This document shows positions 1-9,542 of a DNA stretch of 64,000 nucleotides, piece after piece. This stretch comes from Saxibacter everestensis. Lineage in GTDB: Bacteria > Actinomycetota > Actinomycetes > Actinomycetales > Brevibacteriaceae. Position 1 is the stretch's first letter; each line of letters begins with the position of its first letter. The position numbers were made by a program, and so were the translations under genes. The notes below the pieces were generated by a model, which was not told the DNA's origin, ran no database searches, and saw nothing but the letters and a program-made list of their open reading frames with translations. The stretch is from assembly GCF_025787225.1 (NCBI RefSeq), contig NZ_CP090958.1, positions 744,001 through 808,000 on the forward strand. The letters are read 5' to 3'.

Positions 1-2
1 CG

Positions 3-335
3 TTCAACTGGAAGAAGCACCTGGACGATGCCACCATCGCCCGGTTCCAGAAGGAGCTGGCCAGCTATGGGTACGCATTCCAGTTCATCACCCTTGCCGG
101 CTTCCACGCGCTGAACCATTCGATGTTCCAGCTAGCCAAGGGCTATGCCAGCGACGCGATGACTGCCTACGTGGAGCTGCAGGAGGCCGAGTTCGCCTCT
201 GAGCGCGACGGTTACACGGCCACCCGTCATCAGCGCGAGGTGGGAACCGGCTACTTCGACCGGGTATCCACGGCGCTGAACCCCGACAGCGCGACACTCG
301 CGCTGGCCGGTTCGACCGAAACCGCCCAGTTCTAA
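3..335 (+). CDS. aceA: Isocitrate lyase, C-terminal part (truncated by window edge)
   Basis: The window opens inside this gene, and about 110 C-terminal residues are visible. Isocitrate lyase splits isocitrate into succinate and glyoxylate, the first step of the glyoxylate shunt in the cytoplasm. The visible end has the family's C-terminal pattern ([25 protein letters not shown], the [10 protein letters not shown] helix, then a stretch around the YVELQEAEF and [12 protein letters not shown] segments). It ends 36 bases before aceB on the same strand, so the two shunt enzymes probably form an operon. The catalytic KKCGH region lies upstream of the window. The main uncertainty is only how much is missing. 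Confidence 0.93.
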   Translation, partial: FNWKKHLDDATIARFQKELASYGYAFQFITLAGFHALNHSMFQLAKGYASDAMTAYVELQEAEFASERDGYTATRHQREVGTGYFDRVSTALNPDSATLALAGSTETAQF

Positions 336-371
336 CCACTCAGACGCAGAACTAGTACCAGGAGCAAAAAG

Positions 372-1997
372 ATGTCCAGGATTGAGATTCGCGGACCGCT
401 GGGCCCGCGGTACGAGGAGATACTGACCCCGGAGGCATTGGCCTTCATCGCGGAGCTGCACTCCCGTTTCGCCGGTGTCCGGCACGACAGGCTGCTTGAC
501 CGGCAGAAGCAGCGCGCGGAATTCAGCAACGGTCGCAACCCCGGCTTCCGACCCGAGACGGCATCGGTCAGGAACGATCCGGCCTGGAAGGTAGCCGGCG
601 CAGGGCCGGGACTGGAGGACCGCCGGGTGGAAATCACCGGCCCGGTCGACCAGAAGATGGCGATCAACGCCCTGAACTCGGACGCGCGGGTCTGGCTGGC
701 CGATCTTGAGGACGCCACCTCGCCGACCTGGGCGAACGTGATCGAGGGACAGGTCAATCTGCGGGATGCGATTCGAGGTGAGCTGGAGTTCACCAACGAG
801 GCGGGCAAGCACTACTCGGTTGGCGCCGAGACGCCGACCATCGTTGTCCGGCCGCGCGGTTGGCACCTGACCGAGAAGCACCTGCGCTACTTCGACCGCT
901 TCGGGCAGGGTACGTCCGCGTCCGCTTCGCTGGTCGACTTCGGGCTGTTCTTCTTCCACAATGCGAAGGCATTGATCGAGCAGGGGCGCGGACCGTACTT
1001 CTACCTGCCGAAGCTGGAGAACCACCTGGAAGCGCGGCTGTGGAACGAGGTGTTCGAGTTCGCCCAGGAGTACGTCGGGCTCCGCCGGGGGACGATTCGG
1101 GCCACCGTGCTGATCGAAACCATCACCGCGGCCTTCGAGATGGAAGAGATCCTGTACGAGCTGCGCGACCACTGCGCAGGGTTGAACGCCGGTCGCTGGG
1201 ACTACATCTTCTCGATCATCAAGAACTTCCGGAACCGGGCACGGTTCGTCACGCCTGACCGGAAGAACATCACGATGACCGCGCCATTCATCCGGGCATA
1301 CACCGAGCTGCTGGTCGCAACCTGCCACCGCAGGGGAGCGCACGCCATCGGCGGAATGAGTGCCTTCATCCCTGACCGGCGGAATCCCGAAGTCACCGAA
1401 CGCGCTCTCGAACAGGTGCACGCGGACAAGACCCGGGAGGCCAACGACGGATACGACGGAACCTGGGTCGCGCACCCGGATCTGATCCCGACCGCCCGTG
1501 CCGTCTTCGATCAGGTGCTCGGAAGTCGTCCGAATCAGGTGTCACGCCAGCGCGACGACGTGAGCGTCACCGCGGCCGAACTGGTTGACCTCGGTTCGAT
1601 CACGTCCGTGGTGACGGATGAGGGCCTGCGTTCGAACGTGCGGATCGCGCTGCGCTACATCGAGGCGTGGCTGCGGGGTAACGGTGCCGTAGCAATCGAT
1701 CACCTGATGGAGGATGCCGCCACGGCGGAGATCTCCAGGTCTCAGGTGTGGCAGTGGATCCACCACGAGGCTCGCACAGCAGAGGGCACCGCGATCACTG
1801 TCGGCGAGGTCGAAAGACTGATCGAGCAGGAACTCGGCGCACTTGACCGGCAACCGGAAGACAGGTTCGATGATGCGGTGAGCGTCTTCCGCCAGGTCGC
1901 CCTGGCCGAGGAACTGCCGACATTCCTGACCATAGCTGCGTACACCCAGTTCCTGGTCGAGCCGGCAACGACCGAGCAGCAGCGGAACGCCGCCTGA
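372..1997 (+). CDS. aceB: Malate synthase A
   Basis: This 541-residue protein condenses glyoxylate with acetyl-CoA to give malate, completing the glyoxylate shunt started by the upstream isocitrate lyase. The length fits the A form (about 530-550 residues) rather than the longer G form. Diagnostic motifs are RPRGWHL near residue 160, the KLENHLEARLWNEVF stretch near 215, and the family signature DHCAGLNAGRWDYIF near 265. The signature contains the acidic residues that hold magnesium. The ATG at 372 follows an AGGAG site about 7 bases upstream. The gap to aceA is short, suggesting cotranscription. A long hairpin lies directly after the stop and probably ends the operon. Confidence 0.96.
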   Translation: MSRIEIRGPLGPRYEEILTPEALAFIAELHSRFAGVRHDRLLDRQKQRAEFSNGRNPGFRPETASVRNDPAWKVAGAGPGLEDRRVEITGPVDQKMAINALNSDARVWLADLEDATSPTWANVIEGQVNLRDAIRGELEFTNEAGKHYSVGAETPTIVVRPRGWHLTEKHLRYFDRFGQGTSASASLVDFGLFFFHNAKALIEQGRGPYFYLPKLENHLEARLWNEVFEFAQEYVGLRRGTIRATVLIETITAAFEMEEILYELRDHCAGLNAGRWDYIFSIIKNFRNRARFVTPDRKNITMTAPFIRAYTELLVATCHRRGAHAIGGMSAFIPDRRNPEVTERALEQVHADKTREANDGYDGTWVAHPDLIPTARAVFDQVLGSRPNQVSRQRDDVSVTAAELVDLGSITSVVTDEGLRSNVRIALRYIEAWLRGNGAVAIDHLMEDAATAEISRSQVWQWIHHEARTAEGTAITVGEVERLIEQELGALDRQPEDRFDDAVSVFRQVALAEELPTFLTIAAYTQFLVEPATTEQQRNAA

Positions 1998-2021
1998 GCG
2001 TCGTCCCCGGGTAGCGGGAAG

Positions 2022-2093
2022 CGAAACGGTCCACCCTTGCGCCGACGTCGTCACTAGTAAGTGACGACGTCGGCGTGAAAGTGGACCGTTTCG
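2022..2093 (+). terminator. Very long imperfect hairpin after aceB, likely terminator
   Basis: Two 33-base arms (2022-2054 and 2061-2093) flank a 6-base loop TAGTAA. The outer 13 bases CGAAACGGTCCAC pair perfectly with GTGGACCGTTTCG. The inner 15 bases CGCCGACGTCGTCAC pair perfectly with GTGACGACGTCGGCG. A 5-base mismatch bulge sits between. The right arm runs into TTTT. The position just after aceB suggests termination, but the stem is much longer than needed, so it may also be a copy of a dispersed palindromic element. Confidence 0.65.
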
Positions 2094-2193
2094 TTTTGGC
2101 CCGCCGACCCCGGATGCCGATCGCGGTGCCGTTGCGGATCCCGATAAGCTCGTAGGCGGGGAAACACCCCTTCCAGGCATGCGAGCGAGGTAG

Positions 2194-2817
2194 TTGACGG
2201 ATGTACGAAGACCGGAGCCGATGGACGGCGTGATCTTTGGCGTCGGTGGCGCCCTCGTGCTGACGCTCATCATTGGACTAGTGGTGGCCGGAGTGCTTGG
2301 GTACAACCGGCTGTCGATGCTGAACGATCTGGTCGGAGAGGCCAGGCGCCAGCTTGAGCGGACTCTTGCGCAGCGGCATGAGATCGTGCCCGATTTCCTG
2401 GCAGCCGTCCGCCGCGATGGCAACCGCTCAACCGCCCTGATCGAGTCCGTGATGTCGGTTCGTGAGCGCGCGTTGTCTGCAGGAACACTGGAAGAACGCG
2501 GTCAGCTCGAACAGGAGTTTTCCGGCGTGCTGCTTGGCGTCGGGCCTGACCGGGCTCGGACCATGCGTGAGAACCGGGACGAGGCCGGCTCGGCGCTACG
2601 GCATGAACTCGTCCGTCTGGACGGCCGGATTGCTGCGTCGGCTCGCTACTACAACGTGCACGTCGAGCGGTTCAATGCCCGGCGCAACACCCTGACCGGC
2701 CGGATACTCGGCAGCAGGTTTGCCCCGGCGAGTACTTTTCCGTTCCGGTCAGCGGACAACGAGCGCCGAGGCGAGCTCACCGGGAACGTTCCCGGCGTTG
2801 ACGGGAGCCAGCAGTGA
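2194..2817 (+). CDS. LemA-family membrane-anchored protein
   Basis: The protein is about 207 residues. It has one N-terminal membrane segment (roughly residues 13-36, rich in Val, Leu, Gly) followed by a helical domain typical of LemA proteins: YNRLSMLNDLVGEARRQLE after the membrane segment and ARYYNVHVERFNARRNT near residue 150. LemA proteins have an outside N-terminus and a four-helix domain; their biochemical role is not settled. The start is uncertain: TTG at 2194 has a close AGG, and ATG at 2221 would also leave the membrane segment intact. The stop overlaps the truA start (GTGA), so translation is probably coupled. Confidence 0.72.
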   Translation: MTDVRRPEPMDGVIFGVGGALVLTLIIGLVVAGVLGYNRLSMLNDLVGEARRQLERTLAQRHEIVPDFLAAVRRDGNRSTALIESVMSVRERALSAGTLEERGQLEQEFSGVLLGVGPDRARTMRENRDEAGSALRHELVRLDGRIAASARYYNVHVERFNARRNTLTGRILGSRFAPASTFPFRSADNERRGELTGNVPGVDGSQQ

Positions 2818-3695
2818 GGGACTACGAGGTGCCGGAGGGAAAGCAACGCGTGCGCCTGGTTCTCGGTTATGACGGCACTCGATTCTCCGGTTGGGCCAAG
2901 CAGCCTGGCCGGCGCACGGTGCAGGGCATCCTCGAGGAGGCACTGGCCCGGATCACCCGGGAGTCGGTGGCGACGGTAGTTGCCGGACGGACGGATGCCG
3001 GCGTGCATGCCCGGGCGCAGGAGATTCATTTCGACCTCAGCCGTGAAGCGTGGCACAAGATGCCGGGCCGTGCGGCTAGGCCGGCGGGTGAGGGCATGGT
3101 TCGCCGGCTGACCGGCGCACTCGGCGCTGTGCGCGCCGACGACATCGCTATCCATCGAGCGAGCGAGGCGCCGGCAGGTTTCGACGCCCGCTTTGGCGCG
3201 CTCTGGCGGCGCTACAGCTATTCAATCGCGGACGCGCCAGACATCGTTGACCCGCTTCGGCGCTCGCACACCCTGATACTTCGTGAGCGGCTCGACGTGG
3301 CAGCCATGTCGGCCGCGGCCAGGTCCCTGGTCGGCGAAAACGACTTCCTGTCGTTCTGCAAACCGCGGCCAGGTGCGACCACGATCCGCACCCTGCTGGA
3401 CTTCGACTGGCAACGCGGACCGGACGGGATGATCACCGCCATCGTGAAGGCGGATGCCTTCTGTCACCATATGGTGCGCGCGATGGTTGGCGCCTGCCTC
3501 AAGGTTGGTCAGGGCACGCGAGACGTGACCTGGCCCCAGGAGCTGCTGGCCAACGCCAGCAAGGAATCGCCGATGTATGTCTCGCGGGCGCACGGGCTGG
3601 TGCTGGAGGAGGTGCGCTATCCCTCGGACGCACTGCTTGCCGAGCGTGCGGCGCTCACCCGGGCGAGCCGGGTGACCAACGACGAAGCCGACTGA
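2814..3695 (+). CDS. truA: tRNA pseudouridine(38-40) synthase TruA
   Basis: TruA converts uridines 38-40 of the tRNA anticodon stem-loop to pseudouridine. The 293-residue protein shows the family start (RLVLGYDGTRFSGWAKQPG), the catalytic AGRTDAGVHA motif near residue 57 with the nucleophilic Asp, RRYSYSI in the middle and FCHHMVRAMVGACLKVG near residue 220. The GTG start overlaps the upstream stop as GTGA. In related actinobacteria truA normally sits just before rplM-rpsI; here about 11.5 kb of other genes lie between them. Confidence 0.95.
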   Translation: MRDYEVPEGKQRVRLVLGYDGTRFSGWAKQPGRRTVQGILEEALARITRESVATVVAGRTDAGVHARAQEIHFDLSREAWHKMPGRAARPAGEGMVRRLTGALGAVRADDIAIHRASEAPAGFDARFGALWRRYSYSIADAPDIVDPLRRSHTLILRERLDVAAMSAAARSLVGENDFLSFCKPRPGATTIRTLLDFDWQRGPDGMITAIVKADAFCHHMVRAMVGACLKVGQGTRDVTWPQELLANASKESPMYVSRAHGLVLEEVRYPSDALLAERAALTRASRVTNDEAD

Positions 3696-3824
3696 CGAAT
3701 AGCCGCCGGGCACGATCTTCGCCTTGCGTTCATACTGTTTTCAGACTTTCGGTAGCGCGGCGTTGTGCTCGGCTGGCAGGCTGAGTTCATCGTCCCCGCG
3801 AACCTAAGAATGAAAGAGCCCCTC

Positions 3825-6215
3825 ATGCCCCGATATCCCCTTGGGCGCGGCTGTGCCCTCGCCGTCACCGCGCTGATCGCCGGAAGCCTTGCGACGCCGG
3901 CATTGGCAGTTCAGGATCCGGCCGCCGTCGCTGCACCTGAAGGCACCAAGCTGCAGCTGCTGAACATCAATGACTTCCATGGCCGGATCGCTGAAAGCTC
4001 GGTCGCTCTGGCCCGCACCGTGCAGGAACAGCGCGGAAATGTGTCTAATACGGCCTTTCTATCCGCGGGCGACAATATCGGCGCCTCGACGTACGTATCG
4101 TCCAGTCAGGGCGACAAGCCGACGATCGACATCCTCAACGCCTTGCAGCTGAATGCGTCAGCGGTCGGTAACCATGAATTCGACAAGGGAACCGACGATC
4201 TGACCGGACGGGTCGCCTCTGCGGCGGACTTCGACTACCTCGGCGCCAACGTTTACAAGAAGGGCACCTCGCAGCCCGCCCTGGATCCCTATGCGCTCGT
4301 CACGGTCGGCGACGTCGACGTCGCGGTGATCGGCGTCGTCACCCGGGAGACAGCGAGCCTGGTCAGCCCCGGAGGAATTGAGGACATCGAGTTCGGCGCA
4401 CCGGTTCCGGCGATCAACAAAACCGTCGAGGAACTGAATGACCTGCCGGAAGCCGAGCAGCCCGACGCCATCGTGCTTCAGGCGCATGCCGGCGCGACCG
4501 AAAGCGAAAGCGATACGACGCTGGAGGAGCAGCTGGCAAGGGACTCGGAGTTCGCCGACATCGTGAAGAACAGCAGCGCGGATGTCGACGCGATCTTCAC
4601 CGGTCATACCCACAAGGAATACGCCTGGCAAGCCCCGGTCGCGGACGGCGACCGCACCCGACCTGTTGTGCAGACAGGTGAATACGGCAACAATCTCGGT
4701 CAGATCGTGCTGGAATCCAACGGTGACGGCAGCTGGGATGCAGCCACGGTGAAGAACCTGCCGACGAAGGACAGCACCTTCTCCGACCCGACCGTGAAAG
4801 AGGTCGAGTCGATCCTGGCCGACGCCGAAGCGAAGGCCGAGGAGACCGGCAGCGTGAAAGTAGGCGCGATCACCGAGGACATCAAGCGGGCGGAAACGTC
4901 GGACGGCAAGGAAAATCGGGGAGCGGAATCGACCCTTGGCAATCTGGTCGCTGATGCGCTCAAGGCCGGAATTGAGGACAGCCCGATCGCCGAGGCCGAT
5001 TTCGGTATCACCAATCCCGGCGGCCTCCGCGACGATCTGCTCTATGACGGCAATGGCGAGGTGACGGTCGCCGAGCTCAATGCGGTGCTGCCGTTCGCGA
5101 ATCAACTGGGCGTCGTCAGTATGCGCGGTGCCGACGTGATCGGTCTGTTCGAAGAGCAGTGGCAGCCTGAGGGGTCGTCCAGGCCGTTCCTGCATCTTGG
5201 CATATCCGAACAATTGAACGTGGTCTATGACTCCGCGGCGGAAAAGGGCAAGCGCGTTGTGTCGGTCGAGGTCAACGGAGAAAAGATCGACCCCTCGCGG
5301 ACGTACCGGGTTGCGACGCTAAGCTTCCTGGCCACCGGAGGTGACAACTTCGGCTCGTTCACCAAGGGGACCTGGGAAGACTCCGGCACCATCGACTTCG
5401 ACGCCTGGCGGGACTATTTCGCTGCCGAGTCACCGGTCTCGCCGGACAAGCAGGAGCGACAGGCCGACACCGCCCGTGACATCATCGCCACCAAGAAACT
5501 AGATGCCAGGGTGACCTCGGAAGGGAAAAGCCCGACGATCGAGGCCGGGGAACCAGCTGAATTCGCCTTCAACGCCACGGCAACCGAGGATCTTCCCGAC
5601 GGCTACACCCTGACGGCGGACGCTCCCGAAGGCTTCAGCATCGCCATCGGCCAGCCCGGAAAATCGGCAGACCGAGCTGCCGGGGACAGCGCGGAGCTGC
5701 CGGATGGCTTCACCCGCGGTGAGAACACCCTGCCGATCACTGTCACGCCGGGTGATGGCGTGGAGCCAGGCAGCTATACGCTGCGCTTTTCGCTCGCGCT
5801 GCGTCCGGATCAGGGACCGTTCTTCGATAACAATCCATTGCCGTTGCCACGCTCGGTGAGCATCGACGTGGACGTGGTCCCGGCCGATGGCCCAGGCGAT
5901 TCCGAGGGCGGAACGGAAGGCAGCACCGAAGGCAGTGACAGCACCGGTGATTCCGAGGGTGAAACGCAAGGCAGCACCGAGGGCGGCGACAGCGCCGGTG
6001 ATTCCGAGGGCGGCACGGAAGGCAGTACCGAAGGCGGCGACAGCGGAACGACCGGAAGCGAGACTTCAGCCGATGGACGGGACGAGGATCTGCCCCGCAC
6101 CGGCTCGGACGTGAGCCTGGCACTCGGGCTCTCCGGCGTTCTGCTGCTTGCCGGGGCGGTTGCTCTGCTGATCGCTCGACGCCGCAACCGACCCCAGGGC
6201 GGCGTAATTCGGTAG
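3825..6215 (+). CDS. Cell-wall-anchored metallophosphatase / 5'-nucleotidase (LPxTG)
   Basis: This surface enzyme probably releases phosphate from extracellular nucleotides. After an N-terminal signal peptide (cleavage after TPALA is plausible) comes a calcineurin-like metallophosphatase domain: NINDFHGR near residue 48, a GDN motif, GNHEFDKG near 115, and GHTHKE near 259. A 5'-nucleotidase C-terminal substrate domain follows. The C-terminus has a Gly/Ser/Glu/Thr-rich repeat linker, then LPRTG near residue 756, a hydrophobic helix and an Arg-rich tail: a full sortase sorting signal. The ATG at 3825 has AGAG six bases upstream; an in-frame ATG at 3810 is also possible. The gene interrupts the normal truA-rplM neighbourhood. 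Confidence 0.9.
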   Translation: MPRYPLGRGCALAVTALIAGSLATPALAVQDPAAVAAPEGTKLQLLNINDFHGRIAESSVALARTVQEQRGNVSNTAFLSAGDNIGASTYVSSSQGDKPTIDILNALQLNASAVGNHEFDKGTDDLTGRVASAADFDYLGANVYKKGTSQPALDPYALVTVGDVDVAVIGVVTRETASLVSPGGIEDIEFGAPVPAINKTVEELNDLPEAEQPDAIVLQAHAGATESESDTTLEEQLARDSEFADIVKNSSADVDAIFTGHTHKEYAWQAPVADGDRTRPVVQTGEYGNNLGQIVLESNGDGSWDAATVKNLPTKDSTFSDPTVKEVESILADAEAKAEETGSVKVGAITEDIKRAETSDGKENRGAESTLGNLVADALKAGIEDSPIAEADFGITNPGGLRDDLLYDGNGEVTVAELNAVLPFANQLGVVSMRGADVIGLFEEQWQPEGSSRPFLHLGISEQLNVVYDSAAEKGKRVVSVEVNGEKIDPSRTYRVATLSFLATGGDNFGSFTKGTWEDSGTIDFDAWRDYFAAESPVSPDKQERQADTARDIIATKKLDARVTSEGKSPTIEAGEPAEFAFNATATEDLPDGYTLTADAPEGFSIAIGQPGKSADRAAGDSAELPDGFTRGENTLPITVTPGDGVEPGSYTLRFSLALRPDQGPFFDNNPLPLPRSVSIDVDVVPADGPGDSEGGTEGSTEGSDSTGDSEGETQGSTEGGDSAGDSEGGTEGSTEGGDSGTTGSETSADGRDEDLPRTGSDVSLALGLSGVLLLAGAVALLIARRRNRPQGGVIR
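5894..6060 (+). repeat. In-gene tandem repeat encoding a Gly-Asp-Ser-Glu-rich linker
   Basis: A unit of about 54-60 bases is repeated roughly three times. It encodes variants of GDSEGGTEGSTEGGDS. The encoded segment lies just before the LPxTG signal of the 5'-nucleotidase and is probably a flexible wall-spanning stalk. Such repeats change copy number easily. Confidence 0.8.
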
Positions 6216-6250
6216 CAATGTGCTCCTGTTACAGGGCAGAATCGATCTCC

Positions 6251-7948
6251 GTGGGCTACATCGACGTCAATAACATCAACTTCCGGCTTGGCGATGGCAG
6301 TCCGCTGCTCTCGGAGGTCAGCTTCACGGTTGGCGATGGGGTCAAGGCGGCGCTGATCGGCCCGAATGGGACAGGCAAAACGACTCTGCTGCGTTTGATC
6401 GCCGGTGATCTGCCCGGCCAGGACGGCGCGGTAACGCGTCGTGGTGGCCTGGGCGTCATGCGGCAGTTCATCGGCCAGCTCCGCGATGATTCCACCGTGC
6501 GTGACCTGCTGATAGACCTTGCGCCGGCGGCGATCCGCGATGCTGCACGCGCCCTGGACGCCGCCGAGCTGGAGCTGATGGCGACCGATGACGAACCGAC
6601 GCAGCTCAGATATGCGCAGGCGATCGCCGACTGGGGCGATGCCGGCGGATACGAGCAGGAGACAGTGTGGTCGAAGGTCACCATGGCGGCGTTCGGTCTC
6701 GAATTCGACGAGTGCCGGTGGCGGGCCGTCAACACGCTCAGCGGTGGCCAGCAGAAACGGCTGGCACTGGAGGCGCTGTTCACCGGCCCGGATGAATGTC
6801 TCTTGCTTGACGAGCCGGACAACTTTCTCGATGTTCCGGCCAAACGCTGGTTGGAAGACAAGCTGCGCAACTCGAAAAAGACTGTGCTCTTCGTGTCGCA
6901 CGACCGAGAGCTACTCAGCAACGCGGCGTCCAGGATCATCACCCTGGAACCCGGTGCCGCCGGTGCGAGGTCGTGGGTGCACGGCGGCGGGTTCGGCACG
7001 TACCGCGCTGCCCGGGACGACCGGAACTCCCGGCTCGAGGAACTGCGCCGGCGCTGGGATGAGGAACATGCCAAGCTGCGCGAGCTGGTGCAGATGTACA
7101 AGCAGAAGGCCGCGTACAACTCGGATATGGCGGCACGCTATCAGGCAGCGCAGACCAGGCTCCGGCGTTTCGTCGACGAAGGGCCGCCCGAGGTCCGGCC
7201 GCCGGAGCAGAGCCTGAAAATGCGGCTGCGCGGAGGCAGGACCGGCAAGCGGGCCATCGTCTGCCAGAATCTTCAGCTGCTCGGCCTGGGCACGTCGCAC
7301 AACCGGGAGCAATTGCGCCCATTCGACCTCGAGGTCTTCTTCGGCGACCGGGTCGCGGTACTTGGACCGAACGGCACCGGGAAGTCCCACCTGATCCGTC
7401 TGCTCGCCGCCGGGGGCAGCGACCCGGACATCGAACATCGGCCGGTCGGTGATATCGAGATCGCACCGGTCGAGCACAGCGGGACGGCGCGGCTGGGCGC
7501 CCGCGTGCGGCCCGGATGGTTCGCGCAAACCCACGCTCACCCCGAGCTGGTAGGGCGCACCTTGCTTGAGATTTTGCACCGCGGCGACGAACACCGGAAC
7601 GGGATGGCGCGGGAGGCGGCGAGCCGCGCGCTCGACCGTTATGGCCTGGCGCATGCGGCAGAGCGCAGCTTCGAACATCTCTCCGGCGGCCAACAGGCCC
7701 GGTTCCAGATCCTGCTGCTCGAGCTGTCCGGGGCGACCCTGTTGCTACTGGATGAACCGACGGACAACCTGGACCTCGACTCTGCCGAGGCGCTGGAACG
7801 GGCCCTGGACTTCTTCGAAGGCACCGTAGTCGCGGTTACCCATGATCGGTGGTTTGCGCGAGACTTCGATCGATTCCTCTACGTCGGCTCGGACGGCAAC
7901 GTCCGGGAGACCGCCGAGGCGCTGTGGGACGGGCAGGCTCTGGTGTAG
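6251..7948 (+). CDS. ABC-F family ATPase (two ATP-binding domains, no membrane segment)
   Basis: This soluble protein carries two ABC ATPase domains. Walker A is GPNGTGKTTL near residue 37 and GPNGTGKSHL near 373. The signatures are LSGGQQKR near 163 and LSGGQQARF near 476. The Walker B regions are LLLDEPDNFLD and LLLDEPTDNLD. A charged helical linker joins the domains. ABC-F proteins act on the ribosome in translation control or antibiotic protection and are not transporters; which applies here cannot be read from sequence. The GTG at 6251 is chosen because the family N-terminus begins at the YIDVNNINF stretch. An in-frame ATG at 6218 would add 11 residues. Confidence 0.85.
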   Translation: MGYIDVNNINFRLGDGSPLLSEVSFTVGDGVKAALIGPNGTGKTTLLRLIAGDLPGQDGAVTRRGGLGVMRQFIGQLRDDSTVRDLLIDLAPAAIRDAARALDAAELELMATDDEPTQLRYAQAIADWGDAGGYEQETVWSKVTMAAFGLEFDECRWRAVNTLSGGQQKRLALEALFTGPDECLLLDEPDNFLDVPAKRWLEDKLRNSKKTVLFVSHDRELLSNAASRIITLEPGAAGARSWVHGGGFGTYRAARDDRNSRLEELRRRWDEEHAKLRELVQMYKQKAAYNSDMAARYQAAQTRLRRFVDEGPPEVRPPEQSLKMRLRGGRTGKRAIVCQNLQLLGLGTSHNREQLRPFDLEVFFGDRVAVLGPNGTGKSHLIRLLAAGGSDPDIEHRPVGDIEIAPVEHSGTARLGARVRPGWFAQTHAHPELVGRTLLEILHRGDEHRNGMAREAASRALDRYGLAHAAERSFEHLSGGQQARFQILLLELSGATLLLLDEPTDNLDLDSAEALERALDFFEGTVVAVTHDRWFARDFDRFLYVGSDGNVRETAEALWDGQALV

Positions 7949-8045
7949 TCGCTTTCGCTGTCGTTAAACGTCTGCACTGACTGTGATTGACTGCGCTGTC
8001 GTTTTTTCGCTAGTCCCGAACGTGCGCAGCGGACAGAATGGAGCC

Positions 8046-9542
8046 ATGCAGATAGAACAGTTGGGCGAGGATGGCTGTGTCAAGGCGGTGCAGGGCAAGG
8101 ACGCCCGCTTCGATGGCAGGTTTTACACCGCGGTGCTGACCACCGGAATTTACTGTCGGCCTAGTTGCCCGGCACGTACTCCGCTGGCCAGAAATATGCG
8201 CTTCTATCCGAGCGCGGCCGCCGCGCAGGCCGGCGGATTCCGGGCGTGCAAGCGCTGTCGGCCGGATGCGACGCCCGGAGCGCCTGACTGGAATCTGCGC
8301 AGCGACCTGGTGGCGAGAGCAGTCCGGCTGATTTCCGACGGGGTGGTGGATCGCGAAGGAGTAGGCGGGCTGGCTCGGCGCCTCGGATACAGCGTGCGGC
8401 AGATTGAGCGCCAGCTATACCAGGAGCTCGGTGCAACCCCGCTCGCCCTGGCTCGAGCCCAGCGGGCGCAGACGGCGCGGGTGCTGCTGGAATCGACCGA
8501 CCGTTCGATAACCGAGATCGCCTTCAGCGCCGGCTTCAACAGCATCCGGAGTTTCAACGACACCATGACTGCGGTGTACGCGATGACTCCCGGTGAGTTA
8601 CGGAGGGCGGCGAACCAGCCGTCGGTTGCGGTCCGGGGGAGCATCGCCCTGCGGCTGCCGTTTCGGAAGCCACTCAACCCGAGCAACCTGTTCGGGCACC
8701 TCGTGGCGACCGGCGTTCCGGGCATTGAGGGCTGGCACGACGGGGCCTATCGGGCCACTCTGCGTTTACCCCGCGGCACCGGCATCGTGGCGCTGCGCCC
8801 GCAACCCGACTACATCGTCTGCACGGTGAACCTCGCCGATGTTCGCGACCTGGCTGCGGCGATCAGCCGCTGCCGCTGGCTGCTTGACCTCGACGCGGAT
8901 CCTGAGCTGATCGATTCGACCCTTGCCGCCGATCCTGCGCTTGCGCCGCTTATCGACGCGGGACCGGGCAGGCGAGTGCCGCGCATTCTGGATGGCGAGC
9001 AGTTCGCCATCCGTGCGGTGCTCGGGCAGCAGGTATCGACCGCGGCGGCCCGCACCCATGCCTGGCGCCTGGTTGAAGCGCTGGGAGAACCGGTGGACGA
9101 TCCGGATGGCGGCCTGACCCACGTTTTTCCGACGGCCGCGGCGATCAGCGAGGCGGCTGACGACCTGCTCGCCATGCCGGCACGCCGCAGGGACACGGTG
9201 CGGGCGATGGCGCGGGCATTGGCAGCAGCTGAACTCGAGCTCGGACCGGGCGCAGATTGGGGACGTGCCCGCGACGTACTTGCCACGATGCCGGGCATCG
9301 GGCCGTGGACGATAGAGAGTATCGCGATGCGGGCGCTGGGCGACCCCGATGCATTTATCGCCAGCGATCTGGGCATCAAGAAGGCAGCCGTCGCTCTCGG
9401 CCTGCCAACCGGTTTGCCGGCGCTCCAGGAGTACTCGCTGCATTGGCGGCCTTTCCGCGCCTATGCGGTGCAATATCTGTGGACCGTGGCGCCGCACGCC
9501 ATCAACCAGCTACCCGGACAGGAAGGTCAGGAGCAATCGTGA
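8046..9542 (+). CDS. alkA: Ada-type regulator / AlkA 3-methyladenine DNA glycosylase fusion
   Basis: This protein of about 498 residues joins adaptive-response regulation to base excision repair. The N-terminus is the Ada metal-binding phosphotriester-sensing domain with four cysteines ([10 protein letters not shown] near 34-43, CKRC near 70). An AraC-type helix-turn-helix follows (about 85-190). The second half is AlkA: an N-terminal fold domain, then the HhH-GPD region with MPGIGPWT near 417 and the catalytic Asp in ASDLGIKK near 441. The in-frame ATG at 8046 has GGAG just before it. The stop overlaps the start of the Ogt gene (GTGA), so the two repair proteins are made together. Confidence 0.92.
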   Translation: MQIEQLGEDGCVKAVQGKDARFDGRFYTAVLTTGIYCRPSCPARTPLARNMRFYPSAAAAQAGGFRACKRCRPDATPGAPDWNLRSDLVARAVRLISDGVVDREGVGGLARRLGYSVRQIERQLYQELGATPLALARAQRAQTARVLLESTDRSITEIAFSAGFNSIRSFNDTMTAVYAMTPGELRRAANQPSVAVRGSIALRLPFRKPLNPSNLFGHLVATGVPGIEGWHDGAYRATLRLPRGTGIVALRPQPDYIVCTVNLADVRDLAAAISRCRWLLDLDADPELIDSTLAADPALAPLIDAGPGRRVPRILDGEQFAIRAVLGQQVSTAAARTHAWRLVEALGEPVDDPDGGLTHVFPTAAAISEAADDLLAMPARRRDTVRAMARALAAAELELGPGADWGRARDVLATMPGIGPWTIESIAMRALGDPDAFIASDLGIKKAAVALGLPTGLPALQEYSLHWRPFRAYAVQYLWTVAPHAINQLPGQEGQEQS

